Positions 28,738 through 37,352 are shown, numbered from the stretch's first letter. The stretch: 64,000 nucleotides of DNA from Brachybacterium massiliense (GCF_900184245.1 NZ_FXXB01000008.1:930001-994000); one strand, 5' to 3'. Numbers and translations: made by a program. Notes: generated by a model not told the origin, from the letters alone.

Positions 28738-28842
28738 ATGAGCGCGCACGAGGTCGAGATGCTGCTGACCGCAGCCCTGCTCTCCACTGTCCCCGTGAGC
28801 GCCGTCGCTCTCGTCGTGCACCTTATCCGGGGCAGACGATGA
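28738..28842 (+). CDS. 34-residue single-helix membrane peptide
   Basis: A small frame of mostly hydrophobic residues (MLLTAALLSTVPVSAVALVV) ending in HLIRGRR. Its stop overlaps the next ATG (ATGA), a spacing seen throughout this early operon, which supports real translation. Function unknown. Confidence 0.45.
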   Translation: MSAHEVEMLLTAALLSTVPVSAVALVVHLIRGRR

Positions 28843-29303
28843 CCGGCCGCACGCTCAAGCACGGCACGCAGACCGGCTACGCCTACCACGGGTGCCGGTG
28901 TGCTGACTGCACCGATGCGCACCGGCTCGCCGAGGCCGGTCGCCGCGCCCGACGCGCTGCCCGCCTCGCAGCAGACCAGGACATCCCCCACGGCAAGCCC
29001 AACGGGTACAGCACGTTCGGATGCCGGTGCGAGCCGTGCCGGCAGGCGATCAGCGAGTACCGCCGTGACCTCCGGCAGCGCCGCAAGAACGGCGACCCGA
29101 TCCGCAAGCTCGCGCCCCGCCGCCCCGCGCCCGCGCCGCCCGAGTGCGAGCGCCTGCACGCCGATGCCGTGCTCGACGTGCTCGAGGCCCGCGCCCGCGT
29201 GCTCGAGAAGGCCGTCTCCCGCCGGCACCCCGGCGCTGCCCAGCGCCGCATCGAGGTGCTGCAGCTGCTCGCCGCTCTCAAGCGCCACGGGATCGCCCGA
29301 TGA
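28839..29303 (+). CDS. Phage protein with two Cys-rich CRCxxC modules
   Basis: A 154-residue basic protein with two copies of a small motif: HGTQTGYAYHGCRCADC near residue 8 and HGKPNGYSTFGCRCEPC near residue 52. Each has H-x6-H/F-x-C-R-C-x2-C spacing that could bind zinc. An Arg-rich linker and a helical C-terminus follow. Similar HG-GY-CRC-C modules are common in small proteins of actinobacteriophages; their role is unknown. Confidence 0.65.
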   Translation: MTGRTLKHGTQTGYAYHGCRCADCTDAHRLAEAGRRARRAARLAADQDIPHGKPNGYSTFGCRCEPCRQAISEYRRDLRQRRKNGDPIRKLAPRRPAPAPPECERLHADAVLDVLEARARVLEKAVSRRHPGAAQRRIEVLQLLAALKRHGIAR

Positions 29304-29671
29304 GCGCCCCGGTGCAGCTCGACCTGCTCTCGCAGCTCGACTACGACCCCCGCCACGACGCCCAGCGCGCCCTGATGCTCCGCTACCTCGACGGCAAGCC
29401 CGAGACCTACCAGGACCGCTACGACTTCTGGTGCCTCACCCCCGGCGAGGCATGCCCCGGCTGTGGGTACGTCTTTCGCGCCGGCGGGCACGACTCAAGC
29501 GGCGACCACCACATGACGCCCGGCCGCACCGAGTGCGAGGGGCGCATCGCCTACCGCAAGCACGCGCAGCACGCCGCAACGCACGGCACCCCTGCCGACC
29601 TCGAGCGCGCTATCAGCGCTGCCGCGCCCTGCTGGGCCGCTGACGACCTCCGCGCCGAGGTGACCGCATGA
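29300..29671 (+). CDS. Hypothetical phage zinc-finger-like protein
   Basis: A 123-residue protein with CPGCGYVF near residue 52, followed by HDSSGDHH and a later Cys, a plausible metal site. Upstream it is acidic and aromatic (DGKPETYQDRYDFWCL). ATGA overlap with the previous gene. A second ATGA at its own stop opens an 11-codon frame that leads nowhere. Function unknown. Confidence 0.6.
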   Translation: MSAPVQLDLLSQLDYDPRHDAQRALMLRYLDGKPETYQDRYDFWCLTPGEACPGCGYVFRAGGHDSSGDHHMTPGRTECEGRIAYRKHAQHAATHGTPADLERAISAAAPCWAADDLRAEVTA

Positions 29672-30097
29672 CTACCCCCGCACGCGCTAACGCGCCGCCC
29701 TGACCGGCCTGCTGACAACTCCATAGCATCCCCGCGCACTGAGCGGGGCGACTGCCCAGGGCGAGACACCGGGACGCGCACGAGCCGACTGCCAAAGGGC
29801 TCAGGGATGACGGACTCCCTCATTCAGTGTTCCGGCTCCGATGAGTAGGCGCGATCGGTCAAGGCAGGCCCGGACGATCACACAGCACCCCTCCACCGAC
29901 CTGCTCAACACCCCGGCCCTGACCAGATGAGTAATCCCCATCAGGTGACCCGCGACCGATCGACGGCATACCGACCGACCGACCGGAGTGTGCTGGTCCT
30001 CCCCAAAGCCTGGGGGGACCAGTCTCCCTCCCTCCAACTCCCTCTCTCCCTCCCAGAGTGATCCCACCCCACCAGCAGGCACCAGGAGGTGCAGCAG
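29672..30097. other. 426-bp non-coding stretch of the prophage early region
   Basis: No credible gene beyond an 11-codon remnant at its start. It contains CCGA tetramers (near 29980), a strong hairpin at 29993-30022, and a nearly pure pyrimidine run (30023-30055) before the ribosome site of the next gene. It may hold a small RNA, a terminator or the phage replication origin. Confidence 0.5.
29993..30022 (+). terminator. Hairpin followed by a CT-rich tract
   Basis: CTGGTCC-T-CCCC pairs with GGGG-GGACCAG around a short loop, with a one-base bulge. Pyrimidines follow rather than a T run, so termination is likely but not certain. Confidence 0.5.
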
Positions 30098-30310
30098 ATG
30101 CCCTACAACACCAAGATCACCAGCTCGCCGATGCACACACACCCCTGCCCCCTCTGCTCCCGACCTACCCGCCGTGACGGCCGCTGCCGCACATGGAACT
30201 GCCTGAACCGCTTCCCCGATCCCGCCGAAGCACGAGAGCAAGCCCTCGCCGAGATGCGCGAGACCATCCGCACCGCACGACAGAACAGAACGGATAGATC
30301 CCATGACTGA
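30098..30310 (+). CDS. Small zinc-ribbon-like phage protein
   Basis: A 70-residue protein with paired motifs CPLC and CRTWNC (residues 17-35), a likely zinc site, then a helical basic tail. AGGAGG lies eight bases before the ATG at 30098, so this start is firm. The stop overlaps the next gene by eight bases. Function unknown. Confidence 0.6.
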   Translation: MPYNTKITSSPMHTHPCPLCSRPTRRDGRCRTWNCLNRFPDPAEAREQALAEMRETIRTARQNRTDRSHD

Positions 30311-30744
30311 ACCCATCCAGACCCCCACCGGCACCCTCACGATCCAGCGAACCTACGAGGTCGGCCGCACCTTCGTGATGGTCACCAAGGACGAAGACAG
30401 CAAGGGGTTGCGCGTCCCGACCTTCGAGCTGCTCGCCGCAATCGACGCCGCCGAGCCCGAGTCGATGCGCGCCTACCTCCGCGAGACCGTCGAACACACC
30501 TACCTCGAGAACATGGCCGTGCCGGCCACCGAGCGCGACACCATCAGCGAGTCGATCGCATCGTTCAAGGGCGAGACCACCGAGCGCGAGATCCCCGAGG
30601 CCGACTCCCCCCGAGGACGTGGACGAGCACCCGGCCCCGGCCGTCACCGAGCGCCTCGCCCTGCTCGAGTGGATCGCCACCCTGTACCCCGAGGGCACCT
30701 GGGATCAGCACCGGTGCGCCGTCGAGTGGGTGCTCGACCGATGA
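30303..30744 (+). pseudogene. Hypothetical phage early gene with a +1 slip at a C6 run
   Basis: The frame from the ATG at 30303 gives a normal acidic protein for about 100 residues (to EREIPEAD), then collapses into Arg/Gly/Pro. Skipping one base in the C6 run at 30607-30612 restores a normal sequence (EDVDEHPAPAVTERLALLEW ... CAVEWVLDR). That frame ends at 30744 with an ATGA overlap to the next gene, as neighbours do. It may be a one-base insertion, a sequencing error or +1 programmed frameshifting. The restored product is about 146 residues, with no recognised domain. Confidence 0.65.
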
Positions 30745-30983
30745 CCGCCCGCGCCGAGTCCGTCGCCCCCGTCTCCACCGAGACCCGGCAGCACCTCCGC
30801 GCCCACCGCGACGAGCTGCACTCCCTCGCCGGCACGCTCGAGGTCACCCGCGACGAGCTCCGCGCCGACGCGCTGCTCGGCGCACCGATCACCCTCGACA
30901 CGCTCCGGCTCGTGCGCGACGCCGCCGACCTGCTCACCATCGCCGCCCGCCGCCTCGACCCCGACCAGGAGACCACCCGATGA
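30741..30983 (+). CDS. Hypothetical phage helical protein
   Basis: An 80-residue, Arg/Leu/Asp-rich, probably all-helical protein (RQHLRAHRDELHSLAGTLE ... LRLVRDAADLLTIAARRL). Start overlaps the restored stop of the previous gene and its stop overlaps the next start. It is in phase with the unrestored frame from 30303, so without the slip it would be the C-terminal end of a longer fusion. Function unknown. Confidence 0.55.
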   Translation: MTARAESVAPVSTETRQHLRAHRDELHSLAGTLEVTRDELRADALLGAPITLDTLRLVRDAADLLTIAARRLDPDQETTR

Positions 30984-31234
30984 CGACCACCCCCACCCCT
31001 CGCGTGGCCGGGCGCGTGCCGGCACAGTGGCAGGTGCTCACCAGCGAGCAAGCTGCCGAGGCCCTGGGCATGTCCCCCGAGGCCCTCCGCACCCTCCGCT
31101 CCCGAGGGGGTGGCCCCCGGTACCGGCAGCTCTCCCCCTCCCGGATCGGGTACACAGTCGGCGATGTCGTCGCCTACCTAGAGCAGTGCTCGGTGGAGCC
31201 GAAGGGGAAGGGCAAGCGCAGTGGGAGCGCGTGA
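30980..31234 (+). CDS. Excisionase/MerR-like HTH protein
   Basis: An 84-residue protein with a helix-turn-helix of the HTH_17 type (LTSEQAAEALGMSPEALRTL, then GGGPRYRQLSPSRIGYTVGD and VVAYLEQ). Such proteins serve as recombination directionality factors or small regulators in phages. Being far from int it is a rival to the gene at 27999 for the Xis role. ATGA overlap with the upstream gene. Confidence 0.65.
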   Translation: MTTTPTPRVAGRVPAQWQVLTSEQAAEALGMSPEALRTLRSRGGGPRYRQLSPSRIGYTVGDVVAYLEQCSVEPKGKGKRSGSA

Positions 31235-31493
31235 TGCCTGGTCCTCGATCCCGTACCGGCAGCGGCAAGCGATCAAGGGAGAGCTGCTCGCACGCGATGG
31301 ACTCGTGTGCTGTGTGTGCAAGACACCGATCGCATCGATGAGCGTCGCAACGATCGAGCACAAGCGTGAGCGCAACGCAGGAGGAGCACTGCTCGACTAC
31401 AACAACCTCGGCCTCGCGCACCCGCGATGCAACTACGGCCGGCACGGATCGTCGCAGCGGACGCGAGTGATCGACGCGCGCGCGTTCTTCTGA
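31221..31493 (+). CDS. HNH endonuclease
   Basis: A 90-residue HNH nuclease with a structural zinc site (CCVCK ... HPRCNY) and the catalytic segment IEHKRERNAGGALLDYNNLGLAHPRC. In many HK97-type phages an HNH protein lies just before the terminase and is needed with it for DNA cutting and packaging; this position matches. The start is probably the GTG at 31221, inside the previous gene. Confidence 0.8.
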   Translation: MGARDAWSSIPYRQRQAIKGELLARDGLVCCVCKTPIASMSVATIEHKRERNAGGALLDYNNLGLAHPRCNYGRHGSSQRTRVIDARAFF

Positions 31494-31573
31494 CGTGGCG
31501 ACACACAGAACACCCCGCGCCCCGCTTCTTTTTCCCCGACCCGCCCACCAAAAAACGGCTCTGACCAGGAGGG

Positions 31574-33718
31574 ATGCGGACCCGCATGGCACGCTCCACC
31601 ACCACCCCGACGCCCCCCGAGATCGGGGCAGATCAGCCTCGATCGTCCGTGATGTTGCCCGGTCTGGACCCGAAGCAGCCCGATCTCGCCGAGCTCGAGC
31701 TCGCCACGCGCCGAACGATCGCGGCACGCGAGGCACAGGGGCTGCTCGATGACCTCGACGCGGCGATGATCGCTCTCGCGATCGCTGACGCGCGCAAGCT
31801 GGACCTCACGATCGACCAGGGACGGCCGTCCGGGCGCGCCAAGCTGATCCAGGCGATGAGCGACGTTCTCGAGGGCATCCCCGCACCGGATGACGAGTCC
31901 CACGACGCGCTCGACGCCTTCCTGGCCGCGATTATGGGCCACCAGCTCGAGGACGAGGACGAGCAGCGCGACCAGTACCTGCCGATGGTGGAGCCGCCCG
32001 AGCCGGGGACCGGGATGCAGGAGACCGGCGTTCGGTGGACGCTCCGCGCCCGCGCCGAGGCCGGACTGTCCCTCGCCGCGTGGGAGGCGCACGAGCGGCT
32101 CGCGCTCATGGCCGCGCACGACCTCGACCGCGCGCTGACCGTCGGCGCGCCGTCCGGGTACGCGCTGCTGGCCGGCGTGATGCAGACCGTGCTCGAGCGG
32201 CTGCCACGCCCCGAGACCGTGGACTCGACCGCTCTCGATGAGCTGCTCGCCGCCGTAGTCGAGCCGCCCGAGGCGAACCCGTTCACCGCGCTGCCGCCGG
32301 CGAAGCACCACCCCGAGCGTGACGAGTCCTGGCTCTCCGAGGGCGAGGAGATCGCGGCGCTGAACCGCGCCCGTGGCCGGCACCTGATGCCGTGGCAGCG
32401 TAAGGCGATCGACGTGGCGACCGAGTACCGGCTCGATGACAAGGGCCGTCGCCGGTACCGGTACGGCGAGGTGGTCATCACCGTGCCCCGGCAGTCCGGC
32501 AAGACGGATGTCGTCGGCCCCGTCCAGCTGCACCGCGCGATCACCCGCGGCGAGCCGACCGCGTGCTGGTACACCGCGCAGACCGGTGCCGACGCGCGCA
32601 AGCGCATGATCGATCTGATCCAGGCCGTCGAGGAGTCCCACCTCCGCGTGCTGTTCACCTCGACCCGCGCCGCCGGCGCCGAGGGGCTCAAGGTCAACGG
32701 CCGCCCCGGCTCGCACGTCTCCCGCTTCTCGCCCACGTTCTCGGCGCTGCACGGCGAGCACCCGCACCTCGTGACGATGGACGAGTTCTGGCACTACCGG
32801 AAGGATCTGGGCGACGCGCTGGACGGCGCGATCGAGCCGGGACAGATCACCCTCGGATCGCGCGCGCAGACGTGGCGGATCTCCACGATGGGCACGCACG
32901 CGAGCGACTACATGAACGAGATCGTAGAGCGCGGCCGCGCCGGCACCGACGAGAACATGTGCTACATCGAGTACAGCCTGGCCGACGGCGCGGATGCGTT
33001 CGACCCCGAGGAGTGGCCCCGCTTCCACCCCGCCGTGGGAAACACCATCTCGGTCGGCGACCTCGCCAAGCGCGCCGAGCGCGCGCAGCAGTCCCCCGCC
33101 CGCATCGCCACATGGAAGCGCGCCTACTGCAACGTGGTTGTCGCCTCGGACGGCTCCCTGATCGACCTGGCACGGTGGGACGACCTGCACGAGGAGGTGC
33201 CCTCGCCGCCCCGCGGCACCGTCACCTACGCGCTCGAGGTCGCCCCCGACGCCGTCTCCGCCTCGATCCTCGCCTGCTGGCGCGACGCCGACACCGGCCG
33301 CCGCTGTGTGCGGATCTTCGAGCACCGCCCAAACCCCGGCGAGTGGCTCGTGTCCCGCGTGCACGAGCTGTTCGACCAGTACGAGCCCCGCGCAGTTGCT
33401 GCCGACGCCGCCGGCCCCGCATCCCGCTTCGTCAAGCAGCTCACCGATGCCGGGCGCGAGATCCGCACGCTGAGCTATGACGAGTACGGGCAGGCTACCG
33501 AGGGGCTGCTCGAGGCCGTCGGCGAGGACGGCGACCTGATCCAAGACGGCACCGACGAGCTCCGCGGCCAGGCCGCCGTCGCCGAGGTCCGCAAGAGCAA
33601 CGGCGTGCGCCGATTCTCCCGCGACGGGGACCGGCCGATCCCCTCGATCATCGCCGCCGCCGTCGGCCTGTACGCGCACGAGTACCCCGAGCCGTCTGCC
33701 GCCTCGATCGTGCTCTGA
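31574..33718 (+). CDS. terL: Terminase large subunit with a duplicated N-terminal small-subunit-like region
   Basis: A 714-residue packaging motor. Walker A-like VPRQSGKT is near residue 304, Walker B MDEFWHY near 396, and an RNase H-type nuclease domain follows (ALEVAPDAVSAS, AVAADAAGPASRF, C-terminal GDRPIPSIIAAAVGLY). The first 240 residues are unusual: residues 61-121 and 170-229 look like two copies of one helical unit (GRPSG/GAPSG, M-x2-VLE-x2-P-x-P, ALD-x2-LAA). This resembles a small terminase subunit fused in front, and no separate small-subunit gene is seen. AGGAGG sits one base before the ATG at 31574 and 13 before the ATG at 31586; either may be used. Confidence 0.88.
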   Translation: MRTRMARSTTTPTPPEIGADQPRSSVMLPGLDPKQPDLAELELATRRTIAAREAQGLLDDLDAAMIALAIADARKLDLTIDQGRPSGRAKLIQAMSDVLEGIPAPDDESHDALDAFLAAIMGHQLEDEDEQRDQYLPMVEPPEPGTGMQETGVRWTLRARAEAGLSLAAWEAHERLALMAAHDLDRALTVGAPSGYALLAGVMQTVLERLPRPETVDSTALDELLAAVVEPPEANPFTALPPAKHHPERDESWLSEGEEIAALNRARGRHLMPWQRKAIDVATEYRLDDKGRRRYRYGEVVITVPRQSGKTDVVGPVQLHRAITRGEPTACWYTAQTGADARKRMIDLIQAVEESHLRVLFTSTRAAGAEGLKVNGRPGSHVSRFSPTFSALHGEHPHLVTMDEFWHYRKDLGDALDGAIEPGQITLGSRAQTWRISTMGTHASDYMNEIVERGRAGTDENMCYIEYSLADGADAFDPEEWPRFHPAVGNTISVGDLAKRAERAQQSPARIATWKRAYCNVVVASDGSLIDLARWDDLHEEVPSPPRGTVTYALEVAPDAVSASILACWRDADTGRRCVRIFEHRPNPGEWLVSRVHELFDQYEPRAVAADAAGPASRFVKQLTDAGREIRTLSYDEYGQATEGLLEAVGEDGDLIQDGTDELRGQAAVAEVRKSNGVRRFSRDGDRPIPSIIAAAVGLYAHEYPEPSAASIVL

Positions 33719-33727
33719 CCGCCCCCG

Positions 33728-33756
33728 CTGTCACGCCCTGTCACGCCCTGTCACGC
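33728..33756 (+). repeat. Short tandem repeat before the portal gene
   Basis: Three units of CTGTCACGCC (the last one base short) in the 78-bp gap between terminase and portal. Possible packaging-site or regulatory DNA, unproven. Confidence 0.6.
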
Positions 33757-33796
33757 AGTGCCCACCGCGCCGTGACGCCGCCCCAGCCCGTCCCGG

Positions 33797-34993
33797 ATGC
33801 TCCGGGGCATGAACTTCTGGCAGCGGCTGACCGGCAAGACGCCCGCGCAGCATGCCGCCCGCGCCGTCGAGGACAACTCCCCGATCGTGCGCCTGCCCTC
33901 CCGCGAGTCACTCCCCGACGCCTCGGACGATCAGGCGATCGGGCTCATCGGCGTGTACCGCGCGCTGCAGGTGCTCACCACCTCCGCCGGGCAGCTCCCG
34001 CTCCGCCTCGAGCGCGGAGGGCAGACCATCATCGACACCGCGAAGCTTCCCCGGCTGGTCAAGCGGCCCGATCCTGAGATGGACCGCTCTGACTGGATCG
34101 AGCAGGCCGTCCTCTCCCTCGCTCTCGACGGGAACCTGTTCCTCCGCAAGGTCACCGATCGCACCGGCACGCTCATCGCCGCCCGCATCCTCCCGCCGGC
34201 CGAGGTCACGGTCACCCGTGACCCCCGCACCCGCGTGCTCCGCTACCACCACCGCGGCGAGAAGCTCACCACCGCCGACGTGTACCACCAGACGCTCATG
34301 CGGCTGCCCGGCCGGGACCGTGGCATCGGCCCGATCCAGGCCGCCCGCAACGAGATCGGCGCAGCCGCCGACGTGCGCGACTACGCCTCGAACTGGTTCC
34401 GCGGCTCCGGCCAGCCGTCCGGGCTGCTCAAGTCCAAGGGCGCCAAGACCGCCGAGGAGGCCAAGGCACAGCGCGACCGCTGGAACGAGGCCGCGATGGA
34501 CGAGGACAACCCCACCGGCATCCGAGTGATCGGCGGGGACACCGAGTATGAGCCGCTGCTGCTCTCCCCCGAGGACGCGCAGTGGCTCGAGGTCCGCAAG
34601 TTCTCGGTGACCGAGTTCGCGCGCCTGTTCGGCATCCCGTCCGGGCTGATGCTCGTCACCCTCGACGGCAGCTCCATGACCTACTCAAACGTGGAGCAGG
34701 AGTGGCTCGCCTTCACCAGGTTCACGCTCATGTCCTACCTCCGCAAGATCGAGGAGGCGCTGACCGACCTGTCCCCGCTGGGCCAGACGATCCGCGTGGA
34801 CGTGGACGTGCTGCTCCGCTCCGACACCACCACCCGGTACGGCGCGCACCGGATCGGGCTCGAGGCCGGCTTCCTCACCCTCGATGAGGTCCGCGCGATC
34901 GAGAACCTCCCGCCCCTGACCGATGAGCAGCGCGCCGAGGTCATGGCCCGGCTGCTCTCCGCCGCACCCGCACTCGAGGAGCAGCCGGCATGA
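33797..34993 (+). CDS. HK97-family portal protein
   Basis: A 398-residue portal that forms the dodecameric DNA channel at the capsid vertex. Family features: GVYRALQVLTTSAGQLPL near residue 53, DGNLFLRKV, a PPAEVTV strand, and FSVTEFARLFGIPSGLM, then SNVEQEWLAF with the long helix. An ATG at 33809 (MNFWQRL) is an alternative start. It overlaps the protease-capsid gene by four bases. Confidence 0.88.
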   Translation: MLRGMNFWQRLTGKTPAQHAARAVEDNSPIVRLPSRESLPDASDDQAIGLIGVYRALQVLTTSAGQLPLRLERGGQTIIDTAKLPRLVKRPDPEMDRSDWIEQAVLSLALDGNLFLRKVTDRTGTLIAARILPPAEVTVTRDPRTRVLRYHHRGEKLTTADVYHQTLMRLPGRDRGIGPIQAARNEIGAAADVRDYASNWFRGSGQPSGLLKSKGAKTAEEAKAQRDRWNEAAMDEDNPTGIRVIGGDTEYEPLLLSPEDAQWLEVRKFSVTEFARLFGIPSGLMLVTLDGSSMTYSNVEQEWLAFTRFTLMSYLRKIEEALTDLSPLGQTIRVDVDVLLRSDTTTRYGAHRIGLEAGFLTLDEVRAIENLPPLTDEQRAEVMARLLSAAPALEEQPA

Positions 34994-36636
34994 CCACCAC
35001 CACCCTCACCCGAGACACCGTGACCTCTGACCGGCAGCTCGCCGTCGAGGTCCGCGCCAAGGACGACGCCGGCCGCACCTTCACCGGCATCGGAGTGCCC
35101 TACGACGAGGAGATCGACCTCTGGGGCATCCGCGAAAGGTTCGAGCGCGGCTCCGTCGAGCTGAACCCCGACGGCGTGCCCTCGCTCGTCCTGTGGCGGC
35201 ACGACGAGCCGATCGGACGGATCACCGCCGGCCGCGACACCGATGCCGGGTTCGAGATCGACGGCGCACTGTCCGACACCGAGCGCGGCCGCGAGGTCGC
35301 GACGCTGCTCCGCGACGGCGTGATCTCCCGCCTCTCGATCGGGTTCCGCCCCGAGGAGTACCGGATCGAGACCAACGAGGACGACGACACCGAGACCGTC
35401 ATCCACACCCGCGTGCGCGCGCACGAGTTCTCGCTCGTGCCGTTCCCCGCCTACTCCACCGCGACCGTCACCAAGGTTCGCCACCGCACCGCCCCGACCG
35501 ACCCGCCCCAGCAGGAGGACACCATGCCCACCGACACTCTCACCCGCGATGACCTCGACGCCCTCTCCGAGACCGTCACCGACAAGCTCTCCGACATCGA
35601 GCGCCGCTTCTCCGAGTACACCGCCGGCCCCGGCACCGACGAGCTCGCCGCCCGCGCCGAGGCGTTCGGCAGCTTCGGCGAGTGGGTCGCGGCGATCGCG
35701 AACGAGCGCGCCGCCGACCACGAGCAGGCCGTCGAGCTGTACCGCGACGTGACCACCTCCGACGTGCCCTCCAAGCTCGTCAACACCCCCGGCTTCATCG
35801 GTGACCTCACCAAGCGGATCACCGAGCGCCGCCGCTGGACCAGCCGCTTCAAGTCCCGCGCCCTGCCCGCCAAGGGCATGAGCGTGGACTACATCAAGAC
35901 GCTGCTCACCGCGACCATCGCCGAGCAGACCGAGGAGTTCGAGGCCCTCGCCAAGGGCGCCGGGTTCTCGGTCACCTCCGACAGCGCCCCCGTGCGCACC
36001 TTCGGCGGTGCCGAGACCGTCTCCCGGCAGGTGATCGACCGCTCCGAGGCGTGGGCGCTGACCGGAATGTTCGAGGCGTTCGGCATCCAGTACGCCCGCG
36101 AGACCGAGGCCGCCACCAAGGCGTACATCGTCGCGAAGATCGACGAGATCATGGCCAGCGGCGAGGCGGGCAGCGTGGTCGAGGTCCCCGAGGGCTTCGG
36201 CGCGTTCGACTGGATCGACGCGATCGTGGACTCCGCCGGGATCTTCGAGGACCGCGGCTACACCCTCGAGGAGCTCGCCGTCTCCCCCGACGTGTTCAAG
36301 CGCCTGGCCGCCGAGGCCGGCACCGACGGCCGCCCGCTGCTGACCGTGTCCAGCTCCGGCACCGGCAGCAACGTCGTCGGCACCGCGAACCTGCCCGCCG
36401 GCTCCGGCGAGCTGCTCCGCGTGCCCGTCTCCGTGCTGCACGGCTCCACCGGCCGCGCCCTGTTCTACGATCCCATCGCGATCGAGACCCTCGAGAGCCC
36501 GGGCGCGCCGTTCTGGCTGCAGGAGGACAACGTCCTGAACCTCTCCCGCGACTACGCCTGCTACGGGTACATGGCGCACATCACGCCGCACCCCGGCGCG
36601 CTGCTCCCGGTCAACTTCACCACCACCGCGGGCTGA
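34990..36636 (+). CDS. Fused prohead protease and HK97-type major capsid protein
   Basis: One 548-residue frame carries both functions. Residues 1-165 are an HK97-type prohead protease (FTGIGVPYDE, catalytic His in LWRHDEPIG, Ser in ISRLSIGF, then EFSLVPFPAYS). Residues 179-548 are the capsid protein, with an N-terminal helical delta-like region and the fold to ITPHPGALLPVNF. An in-frame ATG at 35524 has AGGAGG with ideal spacing, so a free 370-residue capsid protein can probably also be made. That would let protease-capsid fusion and plain capsid be produced in unequal amounts. No separate scaffold gene exists. Confidence 0.9.
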   Translation: MTTTTLTRDTVTSDRQLAVEVRAKDDAGRTFTGIGVPYDEEIDLWGIRERFERGSVELNPDGVPSLVLWRHDEPIGRITAGRDTDAGFEIDGALSDTERGREVATLLRDGVISRLSIGFRPEEYRIETNEDDDTETVIHTRVRAHEFSLVPFPAYSTATVTKVRHRTAPTDPPQQEDTMPTDTLTRDDLDALSETVTDKLSDIERRFSEYTAGPGTDELAARAEAFGSFGEWVAAIANERAADHEQAVELYRDVTTSDVPSKLVNTPGFIGDLTKRITERRRWTSRFKSRALPAKGMSVDYIKTLLTATIAEQTEEFEALAKGAGFSVTSDSAPVRTFGGAETVSRQVIDRSEAWALTGMFEAFGIQYARETEAATKAYIVAKIDEIMASGEAGSVVEVPEGFGAFDWIDAIVDSAGIFEDRGYTLEELAVSPDVFKRLAAEAGTDGRPLLTVSSSGTGSNVVGTANLPAGSGELLRVPVSVLHGSTGRALFYDPIAIETLESPGAPFWLQEDNVLNLSRDYACYGYMAHITPHPGALLPVNFTTTAG

Positions 36637-36641
36637 TCGCC

Positions 36642-36986
36642 ATGAGCGAGAGCACGGCACAGGACTGGCCGGCAGGCATGCCGGCCGTGGACCTCGGCAG
36701 CTACGTCAGATCGAGCGGCCGCGAGAGCGAGCTCGTGAACGAGCTCGCCACCGCTGCCGCGACGATGGTCGCCAGCAGCATCGGCAGCGCCGAGGTGCCC
36801 GATGCCGTGCTCTCGCAGGCGATCCTCGCCGTCGGCGCGAACCTCTACCAGAAGCGGACCTCGGCGACCGGTGCCGGTAGCTACGACTCGTCCGAGCTGG
36901 TCGGCAACCCGATGCGCCCCGCCCTCGACCCGATGACGCAGGCGTGGCCGCTGCTCCGGCCCTACGTGGGAGTGGCGATCGCATGA
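36642..36986 (+). CDS. Head-tail connector (gp6-like) protein
   Basis: A 114-residue, largely helical protein. The position right after the capsid gene and the sequence ELATAAATMVASSIG ... LSQAILAVGANLYQKR ... MTQAWPLLRPYVG match the gp6-like adaptor that docks under the portal. ATGA overlap with the next gene. Confidence 0.7.
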   Translation: MSESTAQDWPAGMPAVDLGSYVRSSGRESELVNELATAAATMVASSIGSAEVPDAVLSQAILAVGANLYQKRTSATGAGSYDSSELVGNPMRPALDPMTQAWPLLRPYVGVAIA

Positions 36987-37339
36987 TCACCGCCACCCTC
37001 ACGCAGATCACCGCCGAGGCCGCAGCGGCACTCGACGGGCTCGAGGTGACCGTCACGGACCAGCCGCACGACGCCGCCGGCGCAGTCATGGCCGGCGTGC
37101 CCGCGCTGCTGATCCTCCCCCCGTCCATCGAGTGGCTGACCCTCACGCACCGCACCGCGACGTGGACGGTCTACGCGCTCGCCCCGACCACGGACCCCAC
37201 CGAGGCTGCCGGGATCTTCGAGCCGATCCTCGACGCCCTCGCCGAGCCCCTCGGCCTCGACTCCGCCGAGCCCGAGACCTACACGATCGCCGATCGCACG
37301 TTCCCCGGCTACACCCTCACCCTCACCACCGAACACTGA
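36983..37339 (+). CDS. Probable head-tail joining / tail terminator protein
   Basis: A 118-residue alpha/beta protein (ITATLTQITAEAAAALDG, then ALLILPPSIEWLTLTHRTA, ending TIADRTFPGYTLTLTTEH). Size, fold pattern and position between the connector and tail tube suggest a tail-completion protein. The assignment rests on synteny more than motif. Confidence 0.6.
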   Translation: MITATLTQITAEAAAALDGLEVTVTDQPHDAAGAVMAGVPALLILPPSIEWLTLTHRTATWTVYALAPTTDPTEAAGIFEPILDALAEPLGLDSAEPETYTIADRTFPGYTLTLTTEH

Positions 37340-37352
37340 AAGAAGGCCCGTC

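Noticed and set aside
28226-28741. Plus-strand frame opposite the unknown prophage gene
   Set aside because: Composition (His, Arg, Leu, no hydrophobic core pattern) is that of a shadow; the minus-strand product looks like a normal folded protein.
29801-30340. Minus-strand 179-codon frame in the phage early gap
   Set aside because: It is antisense to two small genes with good ribosome sites or overlaps, has no start signal, and has Gly/Val-rich shadow composition.
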